Shown: piece after piece, positions 32,425 to 43,410 of the stretch
Position numbering within the stretch: position 1 is the first letter of the stretch
How the letters are laid out: each line of letters begins with the position of its first letter
Origin: Erinaceus europaeus
Lineage: Eukaryota > Chordata > Mammalia > Eulipotyphla > Erinaceidae
DNA: 64,000 nt
Assembly: GCF_950295315.1 (NCBI RefSeq)
Contig: NC_080165.1
Location: forward strand, 4,442,187 to 4,506,186
Reading direction: 5' to 3'
The notes under the pieces: model-generated
Seen by the model: the letters and a program-made list of their open reading frames with translations, nothing else
Told to the model about the DNA's origin: nothing
The model's database searches: none
Position numbers and translations under genes: made by a program

Positions 32425-32785
32425 AGCAGATGCTAGCATGATGCCAACCAGACTTCCCTGGACAGACAGCCCCACCAATGTGACCTGGAAATCCACTTCC
32501 CCAGAGCCCTTCCCCACTAGGGAAAGAGAGAGACAGGCTGGGAGTATGGATTGACCTGTCAACGCCCAGGTTCAGTGGGGAAGCAATTACAGAAGCCAGA
32601 CCTTCCACCTTCTGCATCCCACAATGACCCTGGGTCCATGCTCCCAGAGGGCTAAAGAATACAAAAGCTATGAGGGGAGGGGATGGGATACAGAGTTCTG
32701 GTGGTGGGAATTGTGTGGAGTTGTACCCCTCTTATAATATGGTTTTATCAGTGTTTCCTTTTTATAAATAAAATAATATTTTAAA
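32425..32785 (+). repeat. L1 3' UTR terminus
   Basis: GACTTCCCTGGACAGACAGC, GGGAAAGAGAGAGACAGGC, CAATTACAGAAGCCAGACC, TCTGGTGGTGGGAATTGTG, TCCTTTTTATAAATAAAATAA. Same order as 49130-49565. Confidence 0.9.
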
Positions 32786-34319
32786 GATGTATAATGCACT
32801 CACAAATTAACTTATTAGAGTTGTGGTTTTTTCTAATATTTATATTAACAAAAAGAGTACTTGATGTATAGATTGTCATTCATTCAGTTCAACAATAAAA
32901 AAATAAAATGTTTAACCTTTTATTAATTTAATTTTGGTGTCAAAACCTGAAACAACAATGACGTTTTCAGAATCTAAAGAAGCAATTACACAAGAGTTAG
33001 AAAACTTGTCGTCTTTATTCACTTTATCCTATTGATCACTAAATTTATTCTATTAGTAAAGTACTAAAGGTCTTCCATTTTGTAGGTCAGAAAACTGAAA
33101 GAAAAGAATACTAATTTCTGTTACATATTTAAACTCTGATTCCATTGATGTGAGTTTTTCCCATGGTTCAATATGTTCAGTTCTTATGAATACAAGCACA
33201 GTTTATTTACTATTGAACGGTGTGTTCACAGAGTTTGCCTTAAAAGTTCAGGAATTTGAAACGTGTTGCAAACAAATTAAGATCAATTCTGTAAAATTTG
33301 TCAAGCTTGAGTCTTTATTAGAATGACTAATTACCTGTATCATTTGATTGAGAGAACATATGATTCTGAGCTCAGCAAGAGGTATGTAAAACCATTAACT
33401 GTTTCTCCCTCTAGATAGAAGGAGTGATGGATGTGCAAACCTGCGCTCAGCGGGGACCGTCTTTATAACGATGCCCTGAGGGGAAGTGGAACATGCTTGA
33501 AAAGAACACTGTTAAATGAGCGTAATATGATTCTGCTGTCCTCCTCATGGACTTATTCTCCATAGGCCTTGATTTTTGAAACGCTAGCTGCAACTTCTAT
33601 TTGACTCATACAATAGTGTATCTCACCCTCTCTGCGATTGCTCTCATAAAGGCTAACATTGAACTATAGTGAGTGTCAAGAATACAACTCAGTTACCTTT
33701 TGAATTTCATCATGAACTCTGGTATGATCAAAAGTCATTTTGCATCACAGACTGGGATTTTTAAAGGGGCTATAGTAGATCTGGCTAACATGGAAATCAA
33801 TATCAAATGTATTAAGTGTTGTTTTTCATAATATTCCCTATGTCAATAGTGTCATATATTGGAAGGAAGTTAAGTGGGCCCTCACATCTGGAACTTATGT
33901 TTCTTATCCTGACATCACGAGAAGTTTCCTACAGTATTCAGTAGAAACCCTGTAATTATGAACAATTAATACTCTTCTGTGCTAATGCAAATCCCATAGT
34001 CATTCTATTCATAACTCTATTAAATATCACAAGAGAATTTTAGTTTGAAGTCACAGGAATTATTTCTAAAAATATATAAATCTAGTCAAAAATTTTTAGC
34101 CGTGTTGACTAATCTATAAGAGGTGGGGAATGGGAGAAATCAAGAAGAGACTGGTACTAGGGACTTGGCAACATTTGCTATTTTAGTCTAAATGTACTAC
34201 GGATACCTCAGTTTTTGAGGTTAAATAAGGGTCTGAGCCAGACAGAATCAAGTAGAAAATCATTTCAAATCTTGTTTTTTTGTTAAATGTTTTATCTTCT
34301 TAAATTTTTTATTTAATTT
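32786..34319. other. Repeat-poor unique sequence
   Basis: About 1.5 kb without any copy of the local repeat families, AT-rich, no long frame. It is one of the few places where a conserved non-coding element could be looked for by comparison. Confidence 0.45.
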
Positions 34320-34427
34320 ATTTGTTATTGGGTAGAAACAGAAAGAAATTGAGAAGGGAAGGGGAAGACAGAAAGGAATTGAGACAGACACTGCAGCTCT
34401 ACTTCACCACTCCCGAAGCTTCCCCCT
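34320..34427 (-). repeat. Truncated SINE, short subtype
   Basis: Antisense tail and body (TATTGGGTAGAAACAGAAAG, CTCTACTTCACCACTCCC, GAAGCTTCCCCCT); the head is replaced by the L1 3' end. Confidence 0.8.
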
Positions 34428-34429
34428 AA

Positions 34430-34699
34430 TTAATATTTTTAATTATGATTAGTGATTTAATATTGATTTACAAAAATTAAAAGATAACAGGAATATAATT
34501 CCACACCATTCCCACCACCAGAGTTCTGTGTCTCCATTCCCTCCTTTGGAAACTTCAGTGGTTCTCCCAAGGTTTCAGATATGCATTGACTATTATTACT
34601 ATAACTATCTGTCTATCATCTATCTATCTATTCTATCTAATCTATCTTTTTGCCCATTTTTCTTATGGTCTTGCCTTCTTTTCCTTTCTAAGTTACACC
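34430..34699 (-). repeat. L1 3' end, antisense, with a (TCTA)n run
   Basis: CCACACCATTCCCACCACCAG is the antisense of the L1 3' UTR GGTGGTGGGAATTGTG block. A (TCTA)n stretch lies at about 34611-34648. Confidence 0.7.
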
Positions 34700-34766
34700 T
34701 ACACTTATTACTAGTTCTGAATGAAAAATCTTTTTTTGCATAACCATTAAGCTATATCCTCTCCCC
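34700..34766 (-). repeat. Partial SINE (GGTTATGCAAAGA family)
   Basis: Antisense CTTTTTTTGCATAACCATTAAGC...CTCTCCCC is the head of this family. Confidence 0.65.
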
Positions 34767-34935
34767 AAGAATGATTTATCTATTATGAGAGAGAGAGAAA
34801 AATGAGAGAGACAGAAAGTAAAACCAAAGTAACAAACAAACAAACCAAACTTACTGAGCTCTGGATTAAAACCACATTGGGTATCAAACCTGTAACCTCT
34901 AGAGTGCTTTAATAGGCTGAGCTGTATCTGGTTTA
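34767..34935 (-). repeat. Old SINE (GTGGTCTGGGAGGTGGC family)
   Basis: Antisense GATTTATCTATTATGAGAGAG tail, GGGTATCAAACCTG and GGCTGAGCTGTATC head. Confidence 0.55.
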
Positions 34936-35044
34936 GGGTGTTGTATTTTAGGTATTATTTGAATTAAAATTACTTTCAGTCCTAAAGTATGCAAAGGAGG
35001 AGTTACTTAATCTCACACATTTGTATACAACTGTTTTTATCACT

Positions 35045-35176
35045 TAAATAAGATTTATTTACTAAGGAGAGAGAGAGAGAGAGTATAACTCTGGCACATC
35101 TAATATCAGGGAATGAACCAGCGAGCACATGCTTGAGAGTCTAACAATTTATCCAGCATGTCACCTACCTGGCCTA
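35045..35176 (-). repeat. Old SINE (GTGGTCTGGGAGGTGGC family)
   Basis: Antisense AAGATTTATTTACTAAGGAG tail, (GA)n, CTGGCACATCTAATATC, CATGCTTGAGAGTC and CCTGGCC head. Confidence 0.65.
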
Positions 35177-36094
35177 CAATTGCTTTTAATTCCAGCTGCA
35201 AGTCTGTAGGCTAGATCAGAAAGCAAATACAGTTCTTATTAGGCTTTTGCCTTTGTTCACATATGATCACAATTTGTGTTTGAGATAATGGTGCTGGGAA
35301 AGTACACACTGTTTGGTTTGAGATGTATAATGAATAAAATCATCTTTACAGATGAATTAGGTGCATTATATGTGTGAATGATTATCATTTGTTTGAGGTT
35401 TCTGTCCCAATGGAAGAACAATATTGTGTTTAATAACATGGGCAACAGTCAGAAGGATTAGGTACAGAGATGAACCATTTGTTCTTGGAAATAACTGCGT
35501 TTTCAGTGCCTTGTGCATATTCCCCAGGACAAGAAAATGAGACAGACGCAGGGAGATGAGTAAGGAGCCTGGCTAGCTGGAGAGGTAGGGATCGGGGAAG
35601 GTTTTATGATGAGAGTCACCATCTGGGCAAATGCTTATTACTGGTAGGACATAAGAACTGATATTTGCCTAAATGGATTTTGTACTAATAAGAAGAACTT
35701 GAGGGTCGAAATTTCTTTGTAATTTTTGGGATAGCAAACCTTAATTAAGATGAAGAAAAAAATAGAAATCTAGGGATTATGCATATAGATTATTTAAATA
35801 TATAGAGAGAGTTACACAGAGAGAGAGAGAGGACTGAAAATAGTATGTAGTTGTCGGTCAAGGGATGATTTTTTTTTAAAGATAGAATAACAGATGGTGA
35901 ACATAAGATGTTCTATATGACATAATTATCTAGTAGAACTTGAAAATATGAAATTTCCTCTTCATCATTAAAATGAATTGGAACAAATTTGTTTGATATT
36001 TTAAGAGCCTGCATATGTCTTGATCATCGCAGATATAGATTGTTGGGCCTGAGTATGGAGGTGAAAGACACATTTTCAAAAATATCATTTTCTT
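35177..36094. other. Unassigned AT-rich sequence
   Basis: A (GA)n run lies near 35816-35832. Nothing else recognised. Confidence 0.45.
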
Positions 36095-36398
36095 TTCTTT
36101 TATTATTATTTTTATCTGCCATCAGTGTTATGGCAGGAGCTCAGTGCCTGCACTAGGAATCCGCTGCTCCTGGCAGTCATTCTCATTCTTTTTCCCTTTT
36201 TACTTTTTTCCCCATCATTTTATCCAGTAGGAGAGAGAAATTGAGAGGGAAGAGAGGAGAAAGAGAGAAAAGGAGACACACTGCAGACTTGCTTCTCTGT
36301 GCGCCCTGAAGGTGAAAGCTGGTGGTGGGGGTGTCGAACCCAGGTCTTTGTGGAACATATTCAGTATGCTTACTCTGGTGCACCACCGCCAGGCCCCC
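36095..36398 (-). repeat. tRNA-derived SINE with extended 3' end
   Basis: Antisense ATCAGTGTTATGGCAGGAGC, AGGAATCCGCTGCTCC module, pyrimidine-complement tract, GTGTCGAACCCAGG B box and CACCACCGCCAGGCCCC start. Confidence 0.88.
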
Positions 36399-36632
36399 AA
36401 CATAAAATTTTCTTGTTATTTTCTTAAATAACTAAAAATTGTGTTGAGATTAATAGATAATAATGCCAAAGGGTCCATAATGAAAATCTCTCTTCTATAC
36501 ATATAACTCTTTAGTTGAAAATGCAGACACATACATCTGAAAATTGAAATGGCCAAAAACATAGCACCAAAGAGACTTGCTGTTAAGAGAGAGAAATCAG
36601 AAGAACCAAATATTAATGTAATGTGAATAGCA

Positions 36633-36758
36633 GGGGGCTGGATGGTGGCACACCTGGTTGGGGACACATGTCACAATGTGCAAGGAGGCAGGTTCGAGCC
36701 CCTAGGCCCCAGCTGCAGGGGGAAACATTTCATGAGAGGTGAAGGAGGTCTACAGGAG

Positions 36759-36800
<42 letters not shown>

Positions 36801-36865
36801 ACCCCTTCCTCAAAATTTCTGTCTGTCTCTATCAAATAAATAAAGATAATTTAATAAATAAAATG
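36633..36865 (+). repeat. tRNA-derived SINE, short subtype, with CT and TA runs
   Basis: GGGGGCTGGATGGTGGCACAC, GGTTCGAGCCCC, then (CT)n and (TA)n at 36757-36800 inside the element, and TCAAATAAATAAAG. Confidence 0.9.
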
Positions 36866-37168
36866 AATAGCACAGCTCAGAACAAAACATTCAGATAATA
36901 TCATTAGTATATGTATAAAATATGCAATTTATAGCATACAAATACGTTAAATAATTATTGTAGATTTATATACCTTTTGGAATAGATTTCTTTTGTGTAC
37001 GGGGTTTTTAGGTCAAGCACAATTTCCCTGTCACCGACTGTTTTTTGTTTTGTTTTGTCAAGAGAGCCAGAGAGGAGAGACAGCACAACACCAGAACCTG
37101 TTCCTTTTCCACAGAACTTCCATCTGGGTAGGTGTCCACATTGGGCCCTGTGCATAGAAAGCCACACA

Positions 37169-37338
37169 ACGTGGTCTGGGGGGGTGGCACAGTAGATGAA
37201 GTGTTGGACTCTCAAGCATGAGGTCCTGAGTTCACGACCCGGCAGCACATGTACCAGAGTGATGTCTGGTTCTCTCTCTCCTTCTAGCCCTCTCATTAAT
37301 AAAAAAAAAAAAAAAAATAGATTTAAAACATTTAAAAA
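37169..37338 (+). repeat. SINE (GTGGTCTGGGAGGTGGC family)
   Basis: GTGGTCTGGGGGGGTGGCAC, CTCAAGCATGAGGTCCTGAG, GCAGCACATGTACCAGAGTG, ATTAATAAAAA tail. Exact 13-bp TSD AGAAAGCCACACA at 37156-37168 and 37339-37351. Confidence 0.92.
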
Positions 37339-37351
37339 AGAAAGCCACACA

Positions 37352-37764
37352 CCTCATCTGCTATGTTGTTGCTCGACCTCTTCTGATACATTTTAGTATT
37401 TTCAAGGACACAAGATTTGGCCATCCAGAGCTAGATTTTTGAAAAACTGAACTCAGATCACAAGCACACGTTAACCCATCATCAAGAGTATTAAATCTGG
37501 CCAAGGAAAGCTGGCAATTCTAGGGCAGATTCCCTGCAAAGACTCTAACACATTTCTGAATTCTGAACTAAAACATGGTGCAAGGTACGAAAAGTAAACT
37601 CGAAAAGGGAATCTCGGTAGACACATGGCTCACTACAAGGATAACTTTCTTTTTTCATTTTTACTGAGAGTATGGATAAAATTTTAGCTGTTCATTTTCC
37701 AAAACAGGGGTTAAAACAAGCTGAAAATGTTGTCTGAAAATTATTAGAGCCCTCAAAATAGATC
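37352..37764. other. Unassigned sequence
   Basis: No repeat family recognised. Confidence 0.4.
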
Positions 37765-37906
37765 CGTTGGATAGAGTAACTGCTTCACCACATGCGTAAA
37801 TCAGGTTTGAACCCAAGACCAGGCAGTGGAGGTAGCTTTAGTGTTGTGATGCCTTCCTGTCTCCGTCTCTGTCTTCTTCTTTTTTCTCTCTCTCTATACA
37901 GACACA

Positions 37907-37953
<47 letters not shown>

Positions 37954-38001
37954 GCACATATATACTGCCTGCCTGGAGTATATATATATATATATATATA
38001 T
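37765..38001 (+). repeat. Old SINE remnant with (CA)n and (TA)n microsatellites
   Basis: CAGGTTTGAACCCAAGACC (B-box-like), a CT-rich tract, (CA)n at 37903-37949 and (TA)n at 37979-38000. Confidence 0.65.
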
Positions 38002-38419
38002 TTATGTATGCTGATAACAAAATACAAAATCTATTAAAGTCAATAATCTATATTATCTAGTTAGGATTTCTCTATCAGAGAAATGAAACTTTATTTTATG
38101 AATCACTAAAACATTATTAAATTTATAATCAGGACAAATGAACTGTCACCAGACATTGTGTTCTGATATTTGTCAATGAGAGGAATTTGGTTAAGCCAAT
38201 TAAAATAATGTGCTTTATAAAACAGTCTTGTAAAATTGTTATCCATAATCATGCATTCAGAGCACTACCCTAAATAATAATGCATGCTTAATTCAAGTTA
38301 GTGAACAAGTCTTGAGTTTCTTAGCATTTATTAAACTTCTGTGGAAATGCTTTCATACATTGAAAATTTAAACAGGAAAAAAGTATCCAACTGTATAGGA
38401 TCAAAAACAAAGTCAAGGA
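38002..38419. other. AT-rich, nothing recognised
   Basis: No repeat or gene seen. Confidence 0.45.
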
Positions 38420-38710
38420 GGGGGAGCCAGGTGGTAATGCAGCGGGATAAGCGCACGTGGCACAAAGCGCAAAGACTAGTGTAAGGATCCGGGTTCGAGC
38501 CCCCGGCTCCCCACCTGCAGGGGAGTCGCTTCACAGGCGGTGAAGCAGGTCTGCAGGTGTCTGTCTTTCTCTCCCCCTCTCTGTCTTCCCCTCCTCTCTC
38601 TATTTCTCTCTTTCCTATCAAACAAGGACAGCAGTAACAACAACAGTAATAACAACAACGACAAACAACAAGGGCAACAAAAGGGAAAAAATAAAAAAAT
38701 TAAAAGTTAA
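38420..38710 (+). repeat. tRNA-derived SINE, long subtype (first of a tandem pair)
   Basis: GGGGGAGCCAGGTGGTAATGC, GGTTCGAGCCCCCGG, GGGGAGTCGCTTCACAGGCG, CAACAAGGGCAACAAAAGGG. A second SINE follows almost directly. Confidence 0.94.
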
Positions 38711-38723
38711 AAAAAATGAAGTC

Positions 38724-39009
38724 GGGAGTCGGGCTGTAGCGCAGCAGGTTAAGCGCAGGTGGCACAAAGCACAAGGACCGGCATAAGGATCCCGGTTCGA
38801 ACCCCGGCTCCCCACCTGCAGGGGAGTCGCTTCACAGGCAGTGAAGCATGTCTGCAGGTGTCTATCTTTCTCTCCTCCTCTCTGTTTTCCCCTCCTCTCT
38901 CCATTTCTCTCTGTCCTATCCAACAACGACAACAACAATAATAACTACAACAATAAAAAAAAAAACAAGGGCAACAAAAGGGAATAAATAAATAAAATAA
39001 ATATTTTAA
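38724..39009 (+). repeat. tRNA-derived SINE, long subtype (second of a tandem pair)
   Basis: GGGAGTCGGGCTGTAGCGCAG onward; near identical to the copy at 25374. TSD AAAAAATGAAGTC at 38711-38723 and 39010-39022. Confidence 0.95.
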
Positions 39010-39029
39010 AAAAAATGAAGTCAAGAACC

Positions 39030-39150
39030 ACTGAGATTTGGCAGGACCCAGGTTCGAGTCTCCAGTCCACCATATGGGAATACTATGACACTGGGGAACA
39101 TTTCAGTGTTGTGGTGTCTCTCACTCTCTCTCCATGAATAAATCAGTCCT
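39030..39150 (+). repeat. Old tRNA-like SINE remnant
   Basis: GACCCAGGTTCGAGTCTCC (B box), GGAACATTTCAGTGTTGTGG, CTCTCTCTCCATGAATAAATC. Confidence 0.65.
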
Positions 39151-39470
39151 AATCATAAAGCTTTAGGACAATAAAAAACAAAAACAATGAAGGTTTTAGA
39201 GTGATTAAATATTCAACACATCTTTTGAAAAGACAGGGAAGTAATGAAACAATAAAATTTAAACTTACAAACATTTTGAAATATATGTCGGAGTGTATGC
39301 TCATAAGAACAAAAGCATAAATGGAGATCGTTCATGATGTGCTGATGATGTACTGCTCAAGGAAAGAAATGTTTGGGTACCAGGAAATGTTAAGATTGCA
39401 TACGCTAATCGGGTGGATATTAAATAGCTCAGCGATGTGGATCTGGAACATTTATCAAACGTGAAGTATG
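39151..39470. other. Unassigned AT-rich sequence
   Basis: Nothing recognised. Confidence 0.4.
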
Positions 39471-39610
39471 GAGAGACAGCATGTCGGTTATGCAAAAAGA
39501 CTCTTGTGCCTGAGATATTGAGGACCTAGGTTCAGTCTCCAGGCCACACTTTAGACCATAGCAGATCAGTGCTTTGTTCTTAGCCTCTCTCTCTCTCTCT
39601 CTCTCTGTCT

Positions 39611-39645
<35 letters not shown>

Positions 39646-39700
39646 GCATTCTCTGCATTTCTTTCATTAAAATAAATAAATGAATTAATTTTTAAAATGT
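39471..39700 (+). repeat. SINE (GGTTATGCAAAGA family) with (CT)n(GT)n
   Basis: CATGTCGGTTATGCAAAAAGAC, CTAGGTTCAGTCTCC, then (CT)n (39585-39606) and (GT)n (39617-39643), ATTAAAATAAATAAATG tail. Confidence 0.85.
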
Positions 39701-39819
39701 AAAGTATGAGTCTCACACATTAGTTTAAAATGTATTCCCTGTGCCGCTTCATTTTTGAGACACTTCTCTTGCCTAGAATGAAGCCATGGCTTGATGTGCC
39801 CAACGAATCCAGAGACCCG

Positions 39820-40130
39820 AGGTCCAGGGCAGGTGCATCTTTGAGAGCGTAGGTATCAGCAAGCACAAGCGCCTGGACGCCAGCCCCTGCCCCCACCTGC
39901 AGGGGTGGTTTCACAAGAGGTGTGTCTTGCTGGTCTAACTTTCTCTCTTCCATTCTCCACTCCCCTCTCAGTTTCTCTCTATCCTATCTAATAAAATGGG
40001 CAGGGGGGTAAAATGACTGCTTGGAGTGGAGCATTCACAGTGCCAGCACCCAGCTCCAGGTGGAGGGAAAAAAACAATAAATAAATAATCAAATAAATAA
40101 AATGGAAACATAACATTGTATCTTAAAAAA
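39820..40130 (+). repeat. Diverged tRNA-derived SINE with extended 3' end
   Basis: CCCCCACCTGCAGGGGTGG, CTCTCAGTTTCTCTCTATCC, CTAATAAAATGGGCAGG, CATTCACAGTGCCAGCACC, AACAATAAATAAATAATC. Confidence 0.8.
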
Positions 40131-40390
40131 AAAAAAGAAACTTATTAAACTCTTTCAAGGCACGTTTTGTTTCACTTGAGTCTTTACAAATTTGAAGCCA
40201 TCGCAGATGAAATTCAGAGCATCTGGAATCTGTGTGGTCCGGCGGCCCTCAAGTCTTCTGTCCACCTCAGCCTTCCCCTTCCCATCCCAGCCAAGCATCC
40301 ACATTCCGCAGGAGCTGACATGCTTGATCTTGATGCGTCACAGCCCAAATGAAGTCTCTGCACCATGCAAACGACTGTACACCCTGTCAT

Positions 40391-40644
40391 TTCCTTTATT
40401 TATTTATTTTTTATATTTATTTATTTTCCATTTTGTTGCCCTTGTTGTTGTAGTTATTATTGTTGTTGTTATTGATGTCGTCGTTGTTGGATAGGACAGT
40501 GAGAAATGGAGAGAGGAGGGAAAGACAGAGAGGGGGAGAGAAAGACAGACACCTGCAGACCTGCTTCACCGCAGGAGCTCGAACCCGGGATCCTTAAGCA
40601 GGTCCTTACACTTCACATCATGTGAGCTTAACCCACTGCGCTAT
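40391..40644 (-). repeat. tRNA-derived SINE, long subtype, internally deleted
   Basis: Antisense copy in which GCTTCACCG joins directly to CAGGAGCTCGAACCCGGG, losing about 30 bp of the CACCTGCAGGGGAGTCG body. A (CT)n run follows at 40656-40696. Confidence 0.9.
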
Positions 40645-40653
40645 AATAGATAT

Positions 40654-40702
<49 letters not shown>

Positions 40703-40749
40703 TCCTCATTTTTCATTTCTCTTCCTCTTCCTCTCTAATGATACAGAAT

Positions 40750-40888
40750 TTTAGACAAAGAGGGCAAGGACACAGCACAAAGGGTTCCTTAAGAAACTTT
40801 CATGCTTAAGGCTTGGAGGTGCCAGGCTCAGGCAGCATTACCATCGTAAATTAGATCTGAGCAATGCTCTAGTCAAAATAAACAAACA
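40750..40888 (+). repeat. SINE (GGTTATGCAAAGA family), diverged
   Basis: ACTTTCATGCTTAAGGCTTGG, GCCAGGCTCAGGCAGC, TTAGATCTGAGCAATGCTCTAG. Confidence 0.65.
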
Positions 40889-40891
40889 AGC

Positions 40892-41195
40892 GGGGCCAGG
40901 CGGTAGCACACTGGATGAAGGGAACATGGTACAAAGCACAAGGACCCCTGCAAAGACCCTGGTTCGAGTCCCCGGATCCCCACCTGCAGAGAGGTCGCTT
41001 TACAAGCGGTGAAATAGGTCTGCAGGTGTCTTTCTCCATCTCTATCTACCCTCCTCACTCAATTTCTCTCTGTCTTAACTAATAATAATAATAATAATAA
41101 ATGGAAAAATATGGCCTCCAGAACAGTGGATTCATCGTGTGGCACTGGGCCCTATCGATAACTCTGGAGGCAATTTTTTTTAAAGGAAATAAATA
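40892..41195 (+). repeat. tRNA-derived SINE with extended 3' end
   Basis: GGGGCCAGGCGGTAGCACAC, GGTTCGAGTCCCCGG, (AATAAT)n near 41082-41101, GTGGATTCATCGTGTGG, ACTCTGGAGGCAATTTTTTTT. Confidence 0.9.
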
Positions 41196-41377
41196 AATAG
41201 AAGAAATGGGTATGGGTCACAAAGTATCCTTTCAGCTATATTGTAAGAGCATGAAGTCCTCAGTCCATTCCCCAGCTCAGTTTCTATTTTTCAAAGACCG
41301 ACACCTTACATGTCAAACTAGCTAAATGCTATGGCACAAGAACCGAAAGTTCTTATTTAAACATGATTTGAAGGGTG

Positions 41378-41515
41378 AGGGAGATAGCATCATGGTTAGG
41401 CAAAGAGAGTTTCCTGACTCAGCCCTCAAGCTCTCAGGTTCAATCCCCCCATCACCATAAGCCTGAGCTGAGCAGTGCTCTGGTAAAAATAAAAAATAAA
41501 AATTATAAACAAACA
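41378..41515 (+). repeat. SINE (GGTTATGCAAAGA family)
   Basis: GGAGATAGCATCATGGTTAGGC, CAGGTTCAATCCCCCC, ATCACCATAAGCCTGAGC, GAGCAGTGCTCTGGTAAAA. Confidence 0.88.
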
Positions 41516-41669
41516 AACATGTTTTGAATATCCTTCTTTATAAAATAATTTTTCATAACTGAAGTATCGAAATGAATCGTGACTGTAAATAAGCCAAAAT
41601 ATTCAATAAATAAAAATGCAGACATCTACAATAATCTTTACAAAAAGACAAAGCAGACATGAAGTTGAA

Positions 41670-41880
41670 ATGTCCAGCTGATACCATAGTTCCACAGACT
41701 GTGTGCTTGGCTCTGTCATTCCTCATGGAGGTTCAACCACTGGACCTACCACACTGGAGGAAGCTTTCTGTTAATATCTTTTCCTCTCTCTTCCTGTTTC
41801 TTTCTCTGCCTGAGAAAATCGGCCCAGAGATATGAAGCCCTGGAATAAAAACAAAGCAAAGCAAATCAAAGCCAAGAACA
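41670..41880 (+). repeat. Decayed tRNA-like SINE
   Basis: ATGGAGGTTCAACCACTGGACC, CACACTGGAGGAAGCTTTC, CT-rich tract, AGATATGAAGCCCTGG. Order fits an old SINE; assignment is weak. Confidence 0.45.
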
Positions 41881-43239
41881 AAACAAAAATAAAAATGATT
41901 TAGTCACTAATGTTATCCCAACTCCCTTGTATGAAATTTCTTTGAGAGGAAATATTACACATAAATACTGCTCTTTAGTCAAACATCATAGCCCACATTC
42001 AGCTTTTTTAATATAAAGACTAACATGAAGATATGAATAATGATATAAATGAAAAATGATTCATTGGATTGGCAATGCAGTAAAAATTGTTACTGCGTGC
42101 AAACAAAAACACCGTGTCAGCTATTTGTAAATTGTTGACAGTATTGCCTCAGATTTCTTCCTAGTTACAAAGAAGGAAAACATATTCCTTACAGAATAAA
42201 GACTTGGCCAGCTATTCTCATACAAACAAGAGGTGGACATCAGCACCCCTTACTTGCTTAGGGGCAATATTGTTTAGACCTGACAACAGGTAGAAAGAGC
42301 TTTCTAGCAAACAGTGTCGCTGTGGCATGGTTTGCCAAAATTTTTCACCTGAAGATTATCACCTCTTCAGACTTAATATCCAGCTTAGAAGTAAAACAAA
42401 GTTTGAGGAAAATTTAAAATGGGATTATCAGGAAAGGAAGAGAGGCAAATCTTTTTTGTGGAGGAAATTCTGAAAGACTTTATTTTAAAGAGGGTATCTT
42501 TTCATATAATAACAAAGGCAGAGTTTAATATAGGTATCAAAATGAACAAAAGCATGCCATTTACTCTACAATATTTTTTGAATCCTAATTAAAAAATAAA
42601 TGGAAAGGTATTTTGGCAGATGCCTGAAAGAAATTCAAATTAGACTGTATGTTGACACTAGAAATTATTATTGTTCAGGTAATATAGGAATGTTGTGGTT
42701 ACATAGGAAACACGGTATCCACGGTCATGTTGGAAGAACATGTAATCATGACCTAATGCAGAAAAGCTTTTTTAAAGTTCATGAACTGCTCTTGTCTGGG
42801 AGATGCTTGTGTGAGCACGTGCACAAATGTGTGTGTACATGTCATCAGTATGTGAGTAGGAGTCAGAAGAAACATAAATATTGATGAATCAGGAAATTTT
42901 GGCAAAATGTTAAAGAATTTTAATAGAAGTAATGAATACAATATGCTGATTTTTTTTAGCCTTTCCCTTTTTATATACTTCTTACTCTCTTAATTGTAGG
43001 ATGAAAATGAGATACATCAAAGCATTTTTTGAATCAGCTCATCAAGATGACGGCAGCTAGTCATTTCACCTTAAGACACTTATTGCTCATGTTTTGGTGA
43101 ATCAGAACTTAAGGGACAGGGACAGTTTATGTGTGGGTGCATACCCCACACCACATAGCAAATTTTATGGAAAAAGCTTTCTTGTCTCCATTTATCTGTT
43201 TCTCTATATTAATTTTAAAAAGCTGCCTGAAATCTGACG
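41881..43239. other. Repeat-poor AT-rich sequence
   Basis: No family member recognised. The frame at 42600-42884 (94 codons) has no recognisable domain. Confidence 0.45.
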
Positions 43240-43410
43240 TACAGGTGGGTCCAAGTTATTGTCTGGGGAGATGATGTTATGGAGAGGGTTAAAGAATAGG
43301 AAAGCTATCAAGGGAAGGGATGGGATACAGAGTTCTGGTGGTGGGAATTGTGTTATCCTATGTTTTTGCCAGTGTTTCCTTTTTATAAATAAAAAATAAT
43401 AATAAAACTT
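43240..43410 (+). repeat. L1 3' UTR terminus (short)
   Basis: AAAGAATAGGAAAGCTATCAAG, TACAGAGTTCTGGTGGTGG, TTTCCTTTTTATAAATAAAAA; an internal deletion removes the GTGGAGTTGTACCCC block. Confidence 0.85.
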
